A stretch of 8,833 nt of DNA from NCBI GenBank assembly GCA_018607545.1, contig JABBBF010000097.1, positions 1 to 8,833 of the forward strand. Direction: 5' to 3'. The notes below the pieces were generated by a model. It was not told the origin of the DNA and ran no database searches. It worked only from the letters and a program-made list of their open reading frames with translations. Source of the stretch: SAR92 clade bacterium. Lineage in GTDB: Bacteria; Pseudomonadota; Gammaproteobacteria; Pseudomonadales; Porticoccaceae. Below are positions 1 through 6,064 of the stretch, piece after piece (position 1 is the first letter of the stretch; every line of letters begins with the position of its first letter). The translations under genes were made by a program, and so were the position numbers.

Positions 1-65
1 TCGGCGTGGACTTTGGTATTCATATCGCTCTGCAGTTCGAGCATGGTGATCAGTTGCTGTTTCAT
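1..65 (-). CDS. 5' fragment of a gene, possibly dimeric dUTP diphosphatase
   Basis: An ATG at 63-65 opens a frame that runs off the left edge of the window, giving 21 full codons that begin MKQQLITMLELQ and continue through SDMNTKVHA. A good Shine-Dalgarno (AGGA, 9 nt before the ATG, in AACAGGAAACCCCA) supports a real start. The pattern of a short amphipathic helix followed by an MNTKVH-like segment resembles the N-terminus of the all-alpha dimeric dUTPases of gammaproteobacteria, which hydrolyse dUTP to dUMP and keep uracil out of DNA. That assignment is from memory of the family and rests on about 20 residues, so it is tentative. The gene begins 39 bp after the MBL-fold hydrolase with no terminator visible between them, so it is probably in the same operon. 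The catalytic region lies outside the window. Confidence 0.5.
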   Translation of the reverse strand, partial: MKQQLITMLELQSDMNTKVHA

Positions 66-104
66 TGGGGTTTCCTGTTAACTTTTTTAATAACTTAGGG
101 GGCT

Positions 105-794
105 TTAAATACTGCCGCGGACAAAATTATTGCTCTGTTTTTCATAACCGATACTGGTACTTGGGCCATGACCGGTAATAACCACCGCCTCATCGTCGAG
201 ACTGTAAATACGCTGGCTAATGGATTTTTTAATCTCTTCAAAATTGCCGCCGGGTAAATCGGTGCGACCAATACTACCCTGAAATAAAGTATCCCCGGCA
301 ATCAGTGTTTTGTACTCATCAAACCAGAAGCTCACCGATCCCGGCGTGTGTCCCGGCGTATGAATTGCCACACCGCCACAGCAATCCAGCGCCTGATCAT
401 CATTTATATAATGGTCTGGTTCCGGCAGACTAATCTCGGGAACGCCAAACATTGCGCACTGCTGCTCAACCATATCCCATAAAAACTGGTCGCCCTTGTG
501 CAGATAGATCGGCGCGCCGGTGGCCTGTTTGATCTCACCGGCCGCCAGTATATGGTCGAGGTGAGCATGGGTGTGAATAATCGCCACAACCGAGAGATTG
601 AGCTGTTTAAGCAACCCGAGTATTTTATCGGCATCACCACCTGGATCTACTACCAGTGCCCTGCCACTTAGGCGATCCCCAATAATTGAGCAGTTGCACT
701 GCAATGGCCCAACGGGAAAAGTTCGAATAATAAAATTCGACTCCGTTGTTTTATCCTTAGGTTGTTCAGGAATAGTCTGTTCAGGCATGGTCAT
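105..794 (-). CDS. YcbL/glyoxalase II-like MBL-fold hydrolase
   Basis: This 229-residue protein is a metallo-beta-lactamase-fold hydrolase of the glyoxalase II-like YcbL group, predicted cytoplasmic. The metal-binding set is complete: THAHLDH at 75-81 (His76, His78, Asp80, His81), the His149 of PGHTPGS, Asp168 in AGDTLF, and His209 in TGHGP. The segments VVDPGGDADKI, GRTDLPGG and GHGPSTSIGYE match the arrangement in YcbL, and the length is close to that family (about 215) apart from a polar N-terminal extension of about 20 residues. Full-length GloB has an extra C-terminal helical domain that is missing here. The likely activity is thioester hydrolysis (S-lactoylglutathione or similar), but the true substrate cannot be read from sequence. 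The start is uncertain: the ATG at 794 lies 2 bp after the tatD stop with a poor ribosome site, while the ATG two codons later (788) has AGAG about 6 nt upstream. The tight junction points to co-translation with tatD. Confidence 0.9.
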   Translation of the reverse strand: MTMPEQTIPEQPKDKTTESNFIIRTFPVGPLQCNCSIIGDRLSGRALVVDPGGDADKILGLLKQLNLSVVAIIHTHAHLDHILAAGEIKQATGAPIYLHKGDQFLWDMVEQQCAMFGVPEISLPEPDHYINDDQALDCCGGVAIHTPGHTPGSVSFWFDEYKTLIAGDTLFQGSIGRTDLPGGNFEEIKKSISQRIYSLDDEAVVITGHGPSTSIGYEKQSNNFVRGSI

Positions 795-796
795 CT

Positions 797-1573
797 CTAC
801 TTGGGTATTTGAAATAATCGATGGAAATTATCTGTTGTCGCCGCGGCCAGCTCTTCAAGGCTGATACCCCTTAAATCAGCCATAAACTCAGCGACTTCGC
901 GAACATACTGAGGCTCATTTTGCTTGCCTCTGTGGGGTACAGGTGCCAGCCACGGAGAGTCGGTCTCGACCAGTATTCTATCCAATGGCACCCTGACGGC
1001 AACATCGCGCAATTCATCGGCACTGGCAAAGGTGACAATTCCAGAGAAAGAGATATAAAAGCCCAATGCCAAGGCCTGTTCGGCCATCTCCCAGCTCTCG
1101 GTAAAGCAGTGCATTACACCAGCGGCACTGGTTCTGTATTGACGCAGCAAATCGATAGTTTCTTCACGGGCATCGCGGGTGTGAATAATCACCGGCTTAT
1201 TAATCTGCTGACTGGCTTTGAGGTGATTGATAAAACTCGCCCGTTGCCAATCGATGGTTTCGCTGCTGTAAAAATTGTCGAGACCGGTTTCGCCTATCGC
1301 GACCACTCCCGGCTGACCGGCAAGTTCTATCAACTCTTCAACAGAGGGAACCGGTTGCACGTTTTTTTGCAGCGGGTGGGCACCTACAGATGAGAAGACA
1401 TTGTCATATTTGGCAGTCAGGTCAAGCAGTGACCTTGAGGTAGGCATATCCACCGCAACACTGAGAAAGTGACTGATACCTCGGGCTTTGGCCGCGTCTA
1501 AAACAGCATCAATTCCACCCTCTCGTTCAGATAGGTCCAAATGATCGAGATGGCAGTGAGAGTCTACCAGCAT
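797..1573 (-). CDS. tatD: TatD family metal-dependent DNase/hydrolase
   Basis: This 258-residue cytoplasmic TIM-barrel hydrolase belongs to the TatD/YcfH group of the amidohydrolase-like fold, whose members are metal-dependent nucleases or D-aminoacyl-tRNA deacylase-like enzymes. All metal ligands are visible: His6 and His8 in DSHCHLD, Glu95 in GETGLD, His131 in IIHTRDA, His155 in MHCFT, and Asp205 in ETDSPWLAP, followed by the family signature PHRGKQNEP (213-221). The length is typical. In E. coli the ycfH member follows holB in this same cluster; here pilZ lies between them, as in pseudomonads. The ATG at 1573 is 31 bp after the pilZ stop and has no good Shine-Dalgarno (only AAAGACGAAATAACCT precedes it), but DSHCHLD at residue 4 leaves no room for a later start. 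Whether it corresponds to ycfH rather than the twin-arginine-linked tatD paralogue follows from context only; it has no role in Tat export that can be inferred. Confidence 0.93.
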   Translation of the reverse strand: MLVDSHCHLDHLDLSEREGGIDAVLDAAKARGISHFLSVAVDMPTSRSLLDLTAKYDNVFSSVGAHPLQKNVQPVPSVEELIELAGQPGVVAIGETGLDNFYSSETIDWQRASFINHLKASQQINKPVIIHTRDAREETIDLLRQYRTSAAGVMHCFTESWEMAEQALALGFYISFSGIVTFASADELRDVAVRVPLDRILVETDSPWLAPVPHRGKQNEPQYVREVAEFMADLRGISLEELAAATTDNFHRLFQIPK

Positions 1574-1604
1574 AGGTTATTTCGTCTTTAATTAAGAAAT
1601 TTTA

Positions 1605-1949
1605 CTACATGGTTAATGTAGGCTTGTGAGAGTGTACCGTACCGGTTAAAGCTTGTTCAATATCAACTTTTAATTCAGCAAGTTCTTCACCCAGCTGCAC
1701 GCCAACTCCTTGCACTTTAAAACTACCAGAACCCTTGTGAGTTACCCACACCACCTTGCCGGTTGTGGGTATGGGCTCGGGACGTAAATAGATACTTAAC
1801 AGGAAAAAAACATCATCGCCAAGTTCATAGCTTTTTTTTGTCGGAACAAATAGTCCGCCACCTTCAACAAATGACATATAGTGCTGATAGAGCAGATTTT
1901 CGTCACTGATATCGACGGCTAAAATTCCGCCTTTGCCACTCTTAAACAT
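1605..1949 (-). CDS. pilZ: PilZ, type IV pilus assembly protein
   Basis: The preferred start is the ATG at 1949, giving 114 residues. The protein is a single PilZ domain with the hallmarks of the pseudomonad/xanthomonad PilZ itself: an N-terminal GILAVDISDENLLYQHYM, then GGGLFVPTKKSYELGDDVFFLL, the strand pair TGKVVWVTHKG, VQGVGVQLGEE, and a C-terminal tail SHKPTLTM close to the conserved RPTHTM ending. Known PilZ of this type is needed for type IV pilus biogenesis and twitching, works with PilB and FimX-like partners, and does not bind cyclic di-GMP. Consistent with that, the RxxxR and D/NxSxxG binding motifs of ligand-binding PilZ domains are absent. It lies between holB (57 bp upstream) and tatD (31 bp downstream), away from other pilus genes, which is its usual place. 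A longer frame from GTG at 1958 would add three residues but that GTG falls inside the ribosome-binding site. Confidence 0.93.
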   Translation of the reverse strand: MFKSGKGGILAVDISDENLLYQHYMSFVEGGGLFVPTKKSYELGDDVFFLLSIYLRPEPIPTTGKVVWVTHKGSGSFKVQGVGVQLGEELAELKVDIEQALTGTVHSHKPTLTM

Positions 1950-1952
1950 AGT

Positions 1953-1966
1953 GATCACCTCTCCTT
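1953..1966 (-). promoter_or_regulatory. Unusually strong ribosome-binding site of pilZ
   Basis: On the minus strand this reads AAGGAGAGGTGATC. The last nine bases (GAGGTGATC, 1953-1961) are a full match to the complement of the usual 3' end of 16S rRNA (known sequence GATCACCTCCTTA), and the whole site is that complement with a 2-nt AG insertion. The GAGG core ends 8 nt before the ATG at 1949, which is a good spacing. The GTG at 1958 is part of this site, so it is very unlikely to be the start codon. Confidence 0.8.
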
Positions 1967-2006
1967 GTGTGCTTTTATGAGCTTAGCATGAAAAAACTGC
2001 TGTCAC

Positions 2007-2936
2007 TTATCTGCGCGCTGCAAATACCATCAACCAGTCCATAAACAACTCCTCCCAGAGAAGCTGTGGGTTGGGGTTATTGCCACTATCGACCCAGTTG
2101 CGCGCCTGCAGCAATTTATCGGAAAAAATAAACAGCGCCGGAATGGGTTTGTCGGCCAAATCAGTGGTTGCCAGGCGGTGGATATAGCTGCAAAACCAGT
2201 CGATAGTCTGGCTGGCGTCGAGCTTCTGGCACTTCTGGGCTGCATCCAGAGGTGAGATATTGCCGGCTCTGACATTGGCGACCAGCTCTTCAAAGCTCTG
2301 TCGCTCCTCCAGGCTATCGCTCTGTAGATAGTCGAGAGCCAACAGGGGTTTACCACCGGCAAGAAACAGCACTTTATCTACAGCAGACTGGTCGCCGGTA
2401 ACTTCAGTCAACCACTGGCTGCTAACCGCACTGTCAGGAACGGGCATGGCAATTTTCTGGCAGCGGCTGCGAATGGTTGCCGATAGCAGACTGGGTCTGT
2501 GGGAGACCAGTATCAACAGAGTTTTGGGCTGGGGCTCTTCAAGATTTTTTAACAGCGCGTTATACGCGCTTTTATTCATCGCCTCAGCGGGGGCAATAAT
2601 TGCAACCTTCCAGCCACCCTGATGAGCCGTTTTACTTAGCGAATCGAGTAGTGCGCGTACCGTATCGACCTTGATCGGCTTGCCCGGCTCCTCAGGCTCA
2701 ATGCTGCTGATATCGTCGTGACTACCGGCTGCGAGTAACTGACAGCCCTTGCAGGAGCCACAGGCATATTTGGTCATCTCTGCCCTACAGAGCAGATGCT
2801 GGGCCAGGGCTTGGGCCAGACGCATCTTACCAATACCACTGGGACCGCTGATCAGAATAGCGTGGGGCAAGCGCCCATTGTCAATACTGCTATTGAGGCT
2901 TTCCCAGAGAGTTTCCTGCCAGGGCAATGGAAGCAC
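2007..2936 (-). CDS. holB: DNA polymerase III subunit delta prime
   Basis: This 309-residue protein is the delta-prime subunit of the clamp loader, the rigid stator that with delta and tau/gamma opens and loads the beta clamp. The AAA+ N-terminal half shows a P-loop-like GPSGIGKM (31-38), four zinc-type cysteines (Cys50, Cys59, Cys62, Cys65, in CGSCKGC), the LLKNLEEP segment (128-135), and the SRC motif (157-159) that is conserved in clamp loader subunits. The residue after the P-loop lysine is Met instead of Thr or Ser, which agrees with delta prime being a non-hydrolysing subunit. The start is GTG at 2936, which shares one base with the tmk stop (TAGTG) and is preceded by GGAG at 8 nt spacing, so translation is coupled to tmk. 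tmk-holB is a widely conserved pair. The C-terminal third is divergent, as usual for this family. Confidence 0.95.
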   Translation of the reverse strand: MLPLPWQETLWESLNSSIDNGRLPHAILISGPSGIGKMRLAQALAQHLLCRAEMTKYACGSCKGCQLLAAGSHDDISSIEPEEPGKPIKVDTVRALLDSLSKTAHQGGWKVAIIAPAEAMNKSAYNALLKNLEEPQPKTLLILVSHRPSLLSATIRSRCQKIAMPVPDSAVSSQWLTEVTGDQSAVDKVLFLAGGKPLLALDYLQSDSLEERQSFEELVANVRAGNISPLDAAQKCQKLDASQTIDWFCSYIHRLATTDLADKPIPALFIFSDKLLQARNWVDSGNNPNPQLLWEELFMDWLMVFAARR

Positions 2937-3562
2937 TAGGCGTTCTCCAAAAATTTATTGAGAGCTGTTTCTATCTGTGCCTGCACCCCTTCGATAGACT
3001 GCGAGGCATCGACAATCACACAGCGCTCAGGTGAATCCGCGGCAATCTGTAGATAGCGATTGCGCACCCGCTCAAAAAACTCAACCCGCTCCAGCTCAAA
3101 GCGATCCGGAGTACTGCGCTCCCCTGCCCGCTGCAGACCGATTTCTACCGGAATATCCAGAATCAACGTGAGGTCTGGTCGCAGGCTGCCCTGCACCAGT
3201 AGCTCGAGTTCAGAGATAAGATCGTCGCGCATATTGCGGCCAGCACCCTGATAGGCATAGGTGGCATCGGTGAAACGATCACAGAGTACCCAGGCGCCTT
3301 CACTGAGCATAGGCTCGATTACCTGATTGAGGTGCTGAGCACGGGCAGCAAACATCAAAAGCAACTCTGCAGTATTACAGACCTTCTCTTCACGTGGCGC
3401 CAAAAGCAATTCACGTATCTGCTCTGCCAACGGTGTACCGCCTGGCTCACGGGTCGTCGCGAAAGCCAGGTTATTATTCTCCATCCACGACTGTATAAAC
3501 TGAATATTAGTGGTTTTACCCACACCTTCAGTGCCCTCAATCGTAATAAATTTTCCACGCAT
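2936..3562 (-). CDS. tmk: Thymidylate (dTMP) kinase
   Basis: This 208-residue cytoplasmic enzyme phosphorylates dTMP to dTDP with ATP, the committed step to dTTP shared by de novo and salvage routes. The P-loop is GTEGVGKTT (10-18), followed by TREPGGT (37-43), the dTMP-binding DRFTDATYAYQG (95-106), and a LID region RAGERSTPDRFE (145-156). The P-loop carries no arginine and the LID is arginine-rich, which is the pattern of the E. coli-type (type II) enzyme. The length is normal. The ATG at 3562 is preceded by GGGGA at about 6 nt. The gene starts 84 bp after mltG, a gap without a convincing terminator or promoter, and ends in a 1-bp overlap with holB. Placing dTTP supply next to a replication clamp-loader subunit is an ancient, widely kept arrangement. 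Confidence 0.97.
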   Translation of the reverse strand: MRGKFITIEGTEGVGKTTNIQFIQSWMENNNLAFATTREPGGTPLAEQIRELLLAPREEKVCNTAELLLMFAARAQHLNQVIEPMLSEGAWVLCDRFTDATYAYQGAGRNMRDDLISELELLVQGSLRPDLTLILDIPVEIGLQRAGERSTPDRFELERVEFFERVRNRYLQIAADSPERCVIVDASQSIEGVQAQIETALNKFLENA

Positions 3563-3646
3563 CGATTTCCCCGACCTGACTTAATTGTGTTTTTTATCAA
3601 CCATTGTTGGCTGAGTTATTAACTGCTACTGAAAAGCTTCAAGTAT

Positions 3647-4690
3647 CTATTTACTATCAAGCCTAGGCGCCGACTGGTAATTAACCGCCCGCCGGTAGAT
3701 CTGATATTTGCGCACCGCTCTTTGATGCTCCTCAAGACTGTCCGAGAAATAATGCCCACCATCACCTCGAGCCACAAAATAGAGACTGGATCCAGGTTGA
3801 GGATGAAGTGCTGCCTCTATAGCTCCAGCACTTGGCATGGCAATAGGTGTAGGCGGCAACCCCTTAATCATATAGGTATTGTAAGGGCTGAAGGCTTTTA
3901 AATGCGAACGTTTAAGATTGCCAGTATAGGCATCGCCCAAACCATAGATTACTGTTGGATCTGTCTGCAAACGCATATTCTTCTGCAAACGGCGGACAAA
4001 TACACCGGCTATTGCCGGGCGCTCTGCGGCGAGACCGGTCTCTTTCTCAACTATAGAAGCCATTATCAGTGCCTGATAGGCAGAGTCATAGGGAGTGTCG
4101 ACAGAGCGACCTGCCCAGGCTCGCTCTAAGACCTCAACCATTCGCTTGTGAGCACGGGCGAGAATATCAATGGCTGTATCTGTACTGATATAGCTATAGG
4201 TATCGGGAAACAGCCAGCCCTCCGGGTGCTGCTTATGGATACCAGCGGCACGAATTATCTGCTCCCGACTCAGCTCGCGTATATCAGCAAATTGGTCGAT
4301 ACCAGCAAGATGCTGCAACCACTGCTTGTAGGCCCAACCTTCAGGAAAAGTAATCTGGTAACGAATAACCTCTCCGCGATTAAATTTATTCAGAAGGGTT
4401 TTGGCGCTATCACCGTTGTTTATAGAGTAGTGGCCTGCCTGGATAGCGGACTGTCCTGTAAGCCGAGCATAGAGACTTGTGAGCCTTGGATGACTAAGGA
4501 CATTGTCGTTGTAAAGTTGTCGATTGACTGTGTTGAGGTTGCTGCCCTTTTCAATGATCCATTCCACTGAATCAGTGGTTAACTCAATGGGGGCTTCTAG
4601 GTGGCGCTGAGCAGTTCCAAGCAACAGTGCAAAACAGATCGCAGCAGCAATGGCGAGAAGAATGACAGTGCGAAATAGAGACCTTAGCAT
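3647..4690 (-). CDS. mltG: Endolytic murein transglycosylase MltG
   Basis: This 347-residue inner-membrane protein belongs to the MltG (YceG) family, which cuts nascent peptidoglycan strands endolytically and helps set glycan chain length; E. coli MltG is about 340 residues. A hydrophobic segment at about 6-26, after an Arg-containing N-terminus, should act as an uncleaved membrane anchor leaving the rest in the periplasm. A LysM-like region follows (about 42-105, with VEWIIEKGSNLNTV and GHYSINNGDS). The catalytic domain holds ASIVEKETG (211-219) with the essential glutamates 215/217, RLQTDPTVIYGLG (240-252), and the SPYNTYMIKGLPPTPIAMP block. The ATG at 4690 lies inside pabC (overlap ATGCTAA), without a clear Shine-Dalgarno, so expression probably depends on translational coupling to pabC. 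pabC-mltG-tmk is a standard gammaproteobacterial order. Confidence 0.96.
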   Translation of the reverse strand: MLRSLFRTVILLAIAAAICFALLLGTAQRHLEAPIELTTDSVEWIIEKGSNLNTVNRQLYNDNVLSHPRLTSLYARLTGQSAIQAGHYSINNGDSAKTLLNKFNRGEVIRYQITFPEGWAYKQWLQHLAGIDQFADIRELSREQIIRAAGIHKQHPEGWLFPDTYSYISTDTAIDILARAHKRMVEVLERAWAGRSVDTPYDSAYQALIMASIVEKETGLAAERPAIAGVFVRRLQKNMRLQTDPTVIYGLGDAYTGNLKRSHLKAFSPYNTYMIKGLPPTPIAMPSAGAIEAALHPQPGSSLYFVARGDGGHYFSDSLEEHQRAVRKYQIYRRAVNYQSAPRLDSK

Positions 4691-5568
4691 GGGAAGCTAT
4701 CATAGAGATCAAACAGTGCCGATTGAAGCATTTTTGTATCAGCCCCTATAGACCAGTGGCCGAGATCATTTATCTCAGTTACAGGAAGCAACCCGCGAAT
4801 CGAACTGCAGATAAACAGTTCGCTGGCTGTAGTAAGCTGCTGTTGACCAATATGGCCCTCTGAAACTAAGAGACCAGTCTCGGCAAAAAGCCGCTCAAGC
4901 AACAGGCCACGCATAACCCCGCAGACACCCGACTGATCCAGCTTCGGCGTTATCCAGGCGTTTTCGGCAGTCTTGATAAAAATATTGGCACAGGTAGTTT
5001 CGATCACCATGCCCTCTTGGCTATACATAACGCCGTCCGCATATTCATCAGCCCATTCTGCTCTGGCCAATACCTGATCGAGACGATTGAGGTGCTTAAT
5101 GCCCGCTAACACCGGGTTGGCAGGAAGGCGATATTGGCACTGGGTAAGGGTGACACCCTCACGGCGTGACTGTATAAGGTTATCTGGCAATGACGAAAAT
5201 TGGCAGACAATCTGCGCTGACAAATTATCCGGTGCCGCGTAACCACGACCGCCAGTGCCGGCGCTGATAATTATTTTTATAATGCCGCTGTTCTGTGAGT
5301 GCTGGTTAAGCAGCTTGAGAAATTGGGACAGGTTATCTTCAAGGGATTTTTTGCTGATACTAATCCCCAGAGCCGGTGCATCGCTAAGTAACCTGCAACT
5401 GTGGCGATGCCATAAAGGAACCGAACCTGCGCGGAATAACATGGTTTCAAACAAACCATGACCATAATTTGTTGCGCGATCGGCTACAGACAATAGATCA
5501 GCCTCGACACCATTGATGGTGGCCAGGCCCTTGTGGATATCATCGGGGCGGTTTAAAGCGCTATTCAT
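4684..5568 (-). CDS. pabC: Aminodeoxychorismate lyase (PLP-dependent)
   Basis: This 294-residue PLP enzyme of fold type IV converts 4-amino-4-deoxychorismate to p-aminobenzoate and pyruvate for folate synthesis. The PLP lysine is Lys158 in GIKHLNRLDQV; other family blocks are VADRATNYGHGLFETM (28-43), SAGTGGRGYAAPD (102-114), the phosphate-side Glu190 and CANIF (193-197), and TPKLDQSGVCGVMRG (207-221). It aligns closely with E. coli PabC but carries about 14 extra residues before the conserved ING (18-20). No ATG, GTG or TTG lies between Met1 and ING that would remove the extension, so the ATG at 5568 stands; a modest AGAG site precedes it. Fold type IV also includes branched-chain and D-amino acid aminotransferases, but the motifs and the position before mltG favour PabC. 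fabF, the usual upstream neighbour, is missing. The stop overlaps the mltG start by 7 bp. Confidence 0.94.
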   Translation of the reverse strand: MNSALNRPDDIHKGLATINGVEADLLSVADRATNYGHGLFETMLFRAGSVPLWHRHSCRLLSDAPALGISISKKSLEDNLSQFLKLLNQHSQNSGIIKIIISAGTGGRGYAAPDNLSAQIVCQFSSLPDNLIQSRREGVTLTQCQYRLPANPVLAGIKHLNRLDQVLARAEWADEYADGVMYSQEGMVIETTCANIFIKTAENAWITPKLDQSGVCGVMRGLLLERLFAETGLLVSEGHIGQQQLTTASELFICSSIRGLLPVTEINDLGHWSIGADTKMLQSALFDLYDSFPC

Positions 5569-5580
5569 GGACTAACTCTT

Positions 5581-5595
5581 GGTTACACAGTGACC
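5581..5595. repeat. 15-bp imperfect palindrome in the pabC leader
   Basis: The plus strand reads GGTTACACAGTGACC: six-base arms with one mismatch (GGTTAC against GTGACC) around a 3-base centre. It lies 13-27 bp before the pabC start codon, between the acpP terminator and pabC. It could be a small RNA hairpin near the ribosome site or a dimeric repressor operator. No known regulator site is recognised, and a palindrome of this size can occur by chance. Confidence 0.3.
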
Positions 5596-5616
5596 TATTA
5601 AACATAAAATTCAGCC

Positions 5617-5644
5617 ATAAAAAAACCGCCCCAATGGAGCGGTT
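5617..5644 (-). terminator. Intrinsic terminator after acpP
   Basis: In the transcript the arms AACCGCTCC (5636-5644) and GGGGCGGTT (5624-5632) pair as a 9-bp GC-rich stem with one U-G pair and a 3-nt ATT loop (or 8 bp with a 5-nt loop). The stem runs straight into a T-tract (5619-5625). The hairpin starts 22 nt after the acpP stop codon. This is a textbook rho-independent terminator and should separate most acpP transcripts from pabC and the genes beyond it. Confidence 0.93.
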
Positions 5645-5666
5645 CATATCAGGCATGCAATACTTA

Positions 5667-5900
5667 TCAGCCGTTGGCGGTGATATAAGTAATTGCGTCC
5701 TGGACTGTAGCAATTTTCTCAGCTTCTTCATCAGGAATCTCGGCGTCAAATTCCTCTTCTAAAGCCATGATCAATTCAACTGTATCCAGTGAATCAGCAC
5801 CTAGGTCTTCAACAAAAGAGGAAGTGGTTTTAACATCTTCTTCTTTTACACCCAGTTGCTCTGCAACCATTTTGATGACGCGCTCTTCGATGTTACTCAT
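5667..5900 (-). CDS. acpP: Acyl carrier protein
   Basis: This 77-residue acidic protein is the acyl carrier of type II fatty acid synthesis; it also feeds PlsX, lipid A and lipoate pathways. It carries the invariant DSL (36-38) with Ser37 as the 4'-phosphopantetheine attachment site, within [21 protein letters not shown], and the usual helix III region [12 protein letters not shown]. Length and sequence are nearly identical to the E. coli and Pseudomonas proteins. AGGAG about 10 nt before the ATG is a good ribosome site. It has its own upstream promoter and an immediate downstream terminator, which fits the much higher level of ACP compared with the neighbouring enzymes. Unlike the canonical cluster, it is not followed by fabF. 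Confidence 0.99.
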   Translation of the reverse strand: MSNIEERVIKMVAEQLGVKEEDVKTTSSFVEDLGADSLDTVELIMALEEEFDAEIPDEEAEKIATVQDAITYITANG

Positions 5901-5992
5901 CGTATATCTACTCCTGTTAACGGATATTTAATTAATTGTGCCGCCGAACAAAATGATGCTCTTGCAGCGATATTTGGTGTTTACGGGCGCGC

Positions 5993-6021
5993 ATTCTACC
6001 CTAGAAATCACAAAATGCTAA
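5993..6021 (-). promoter_or_regulatory. Predicted sigma70-type promoter of acpP
   Basis: On the minus strand, TTAGCA (6016-6021, 4 of 6 matches to TTGACA) is separated by 17 bp from TAGAAT (5993-5998, 5 of 6 matches to TATAAT). A start site near 5986 would give a leader of roughly 85 nt before acpP. The promoter lies in the longest intergenic gap of the window (164 bp), and acpP is known to have its own promoter in E. coli, so the position is expected. No FadR- or FabR-like operator was recognised nearby. Confidence 0.72.
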
Positions 6022-6031
6022 ACCCAAATTT

Positions 6032-6060
6032 AAAAAAGGATGATTTATCAATTAAATCAT
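6032..6060 (-). terminator. Weak AT-rich hairpin with T-tract after fabG
   Basis: Perfect 8-bp arms (ATGATTTA at 6053-6060 on the transcript side and TAAATCAT at 6040-6047) enclose a 5-nt loop. After two C residues comes a run of six T (6032-6037). It begins 4 nt after the fabG stop. The stem has a single G-C pair and the T-run is offset by two bases, so it would be a leaky terminator or a 3'-end stabilising hairpin at best. On the DNA it also sits just upstream of the acpP -35 element and could act as an upstream promoter or protein-binding site. Confidence 0.45.
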
Positions 6061-6064
6061 ACAC

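Noticed and set aside
66..104. Terminator between the MBL-fold hydrolase and the left-edge gene
   Set aside because: The 39-bp gap is rich in short A and T runs but has no GC-containing stem followed by a T-tract in the transcribed direction.
920..1393. Plus-strand open frame of 157 codons antisense to tatD
   Set aside because: It lies wholly inside the well-conserved tatD gene, has no recognisable domain or ribosome site, and its composition is explained by the codon structure of tatD.
1956..1958. GTG at 1958 as the pilZ start codon
   Set aside because: The GTG is part of the ribosome-binding site and only 2 nt from AAGGAG; the ATG three codons later has proper spacing.
3563..3646. Possible terminator or promoter in the mltG-tmk gap
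   Set aside because: The only hairpins (CAAC-AATG-GTTG and a 4-bp TGAA/TTCA) are short and not followed by a T-tract on the transcribed strand. TTGAAG has no well-placed -10 partner, so readthrough is the simpler view.
4148..4570. Plus-strand open frame of 140 codons antisense to mltG
   Set aside because: Shadow of mltG; no domain, no plausible promoter, and the opposite strand encodes a complete conserved protein.
5596..5616. Candidate promoter for pabC just after the acpP terminator
   Set aside because: TTTAAT-like -10 sequences are present, but the only -35 at 17 bp falls in the terminator T-tract and matches the consensus poorly, so I did not list it.
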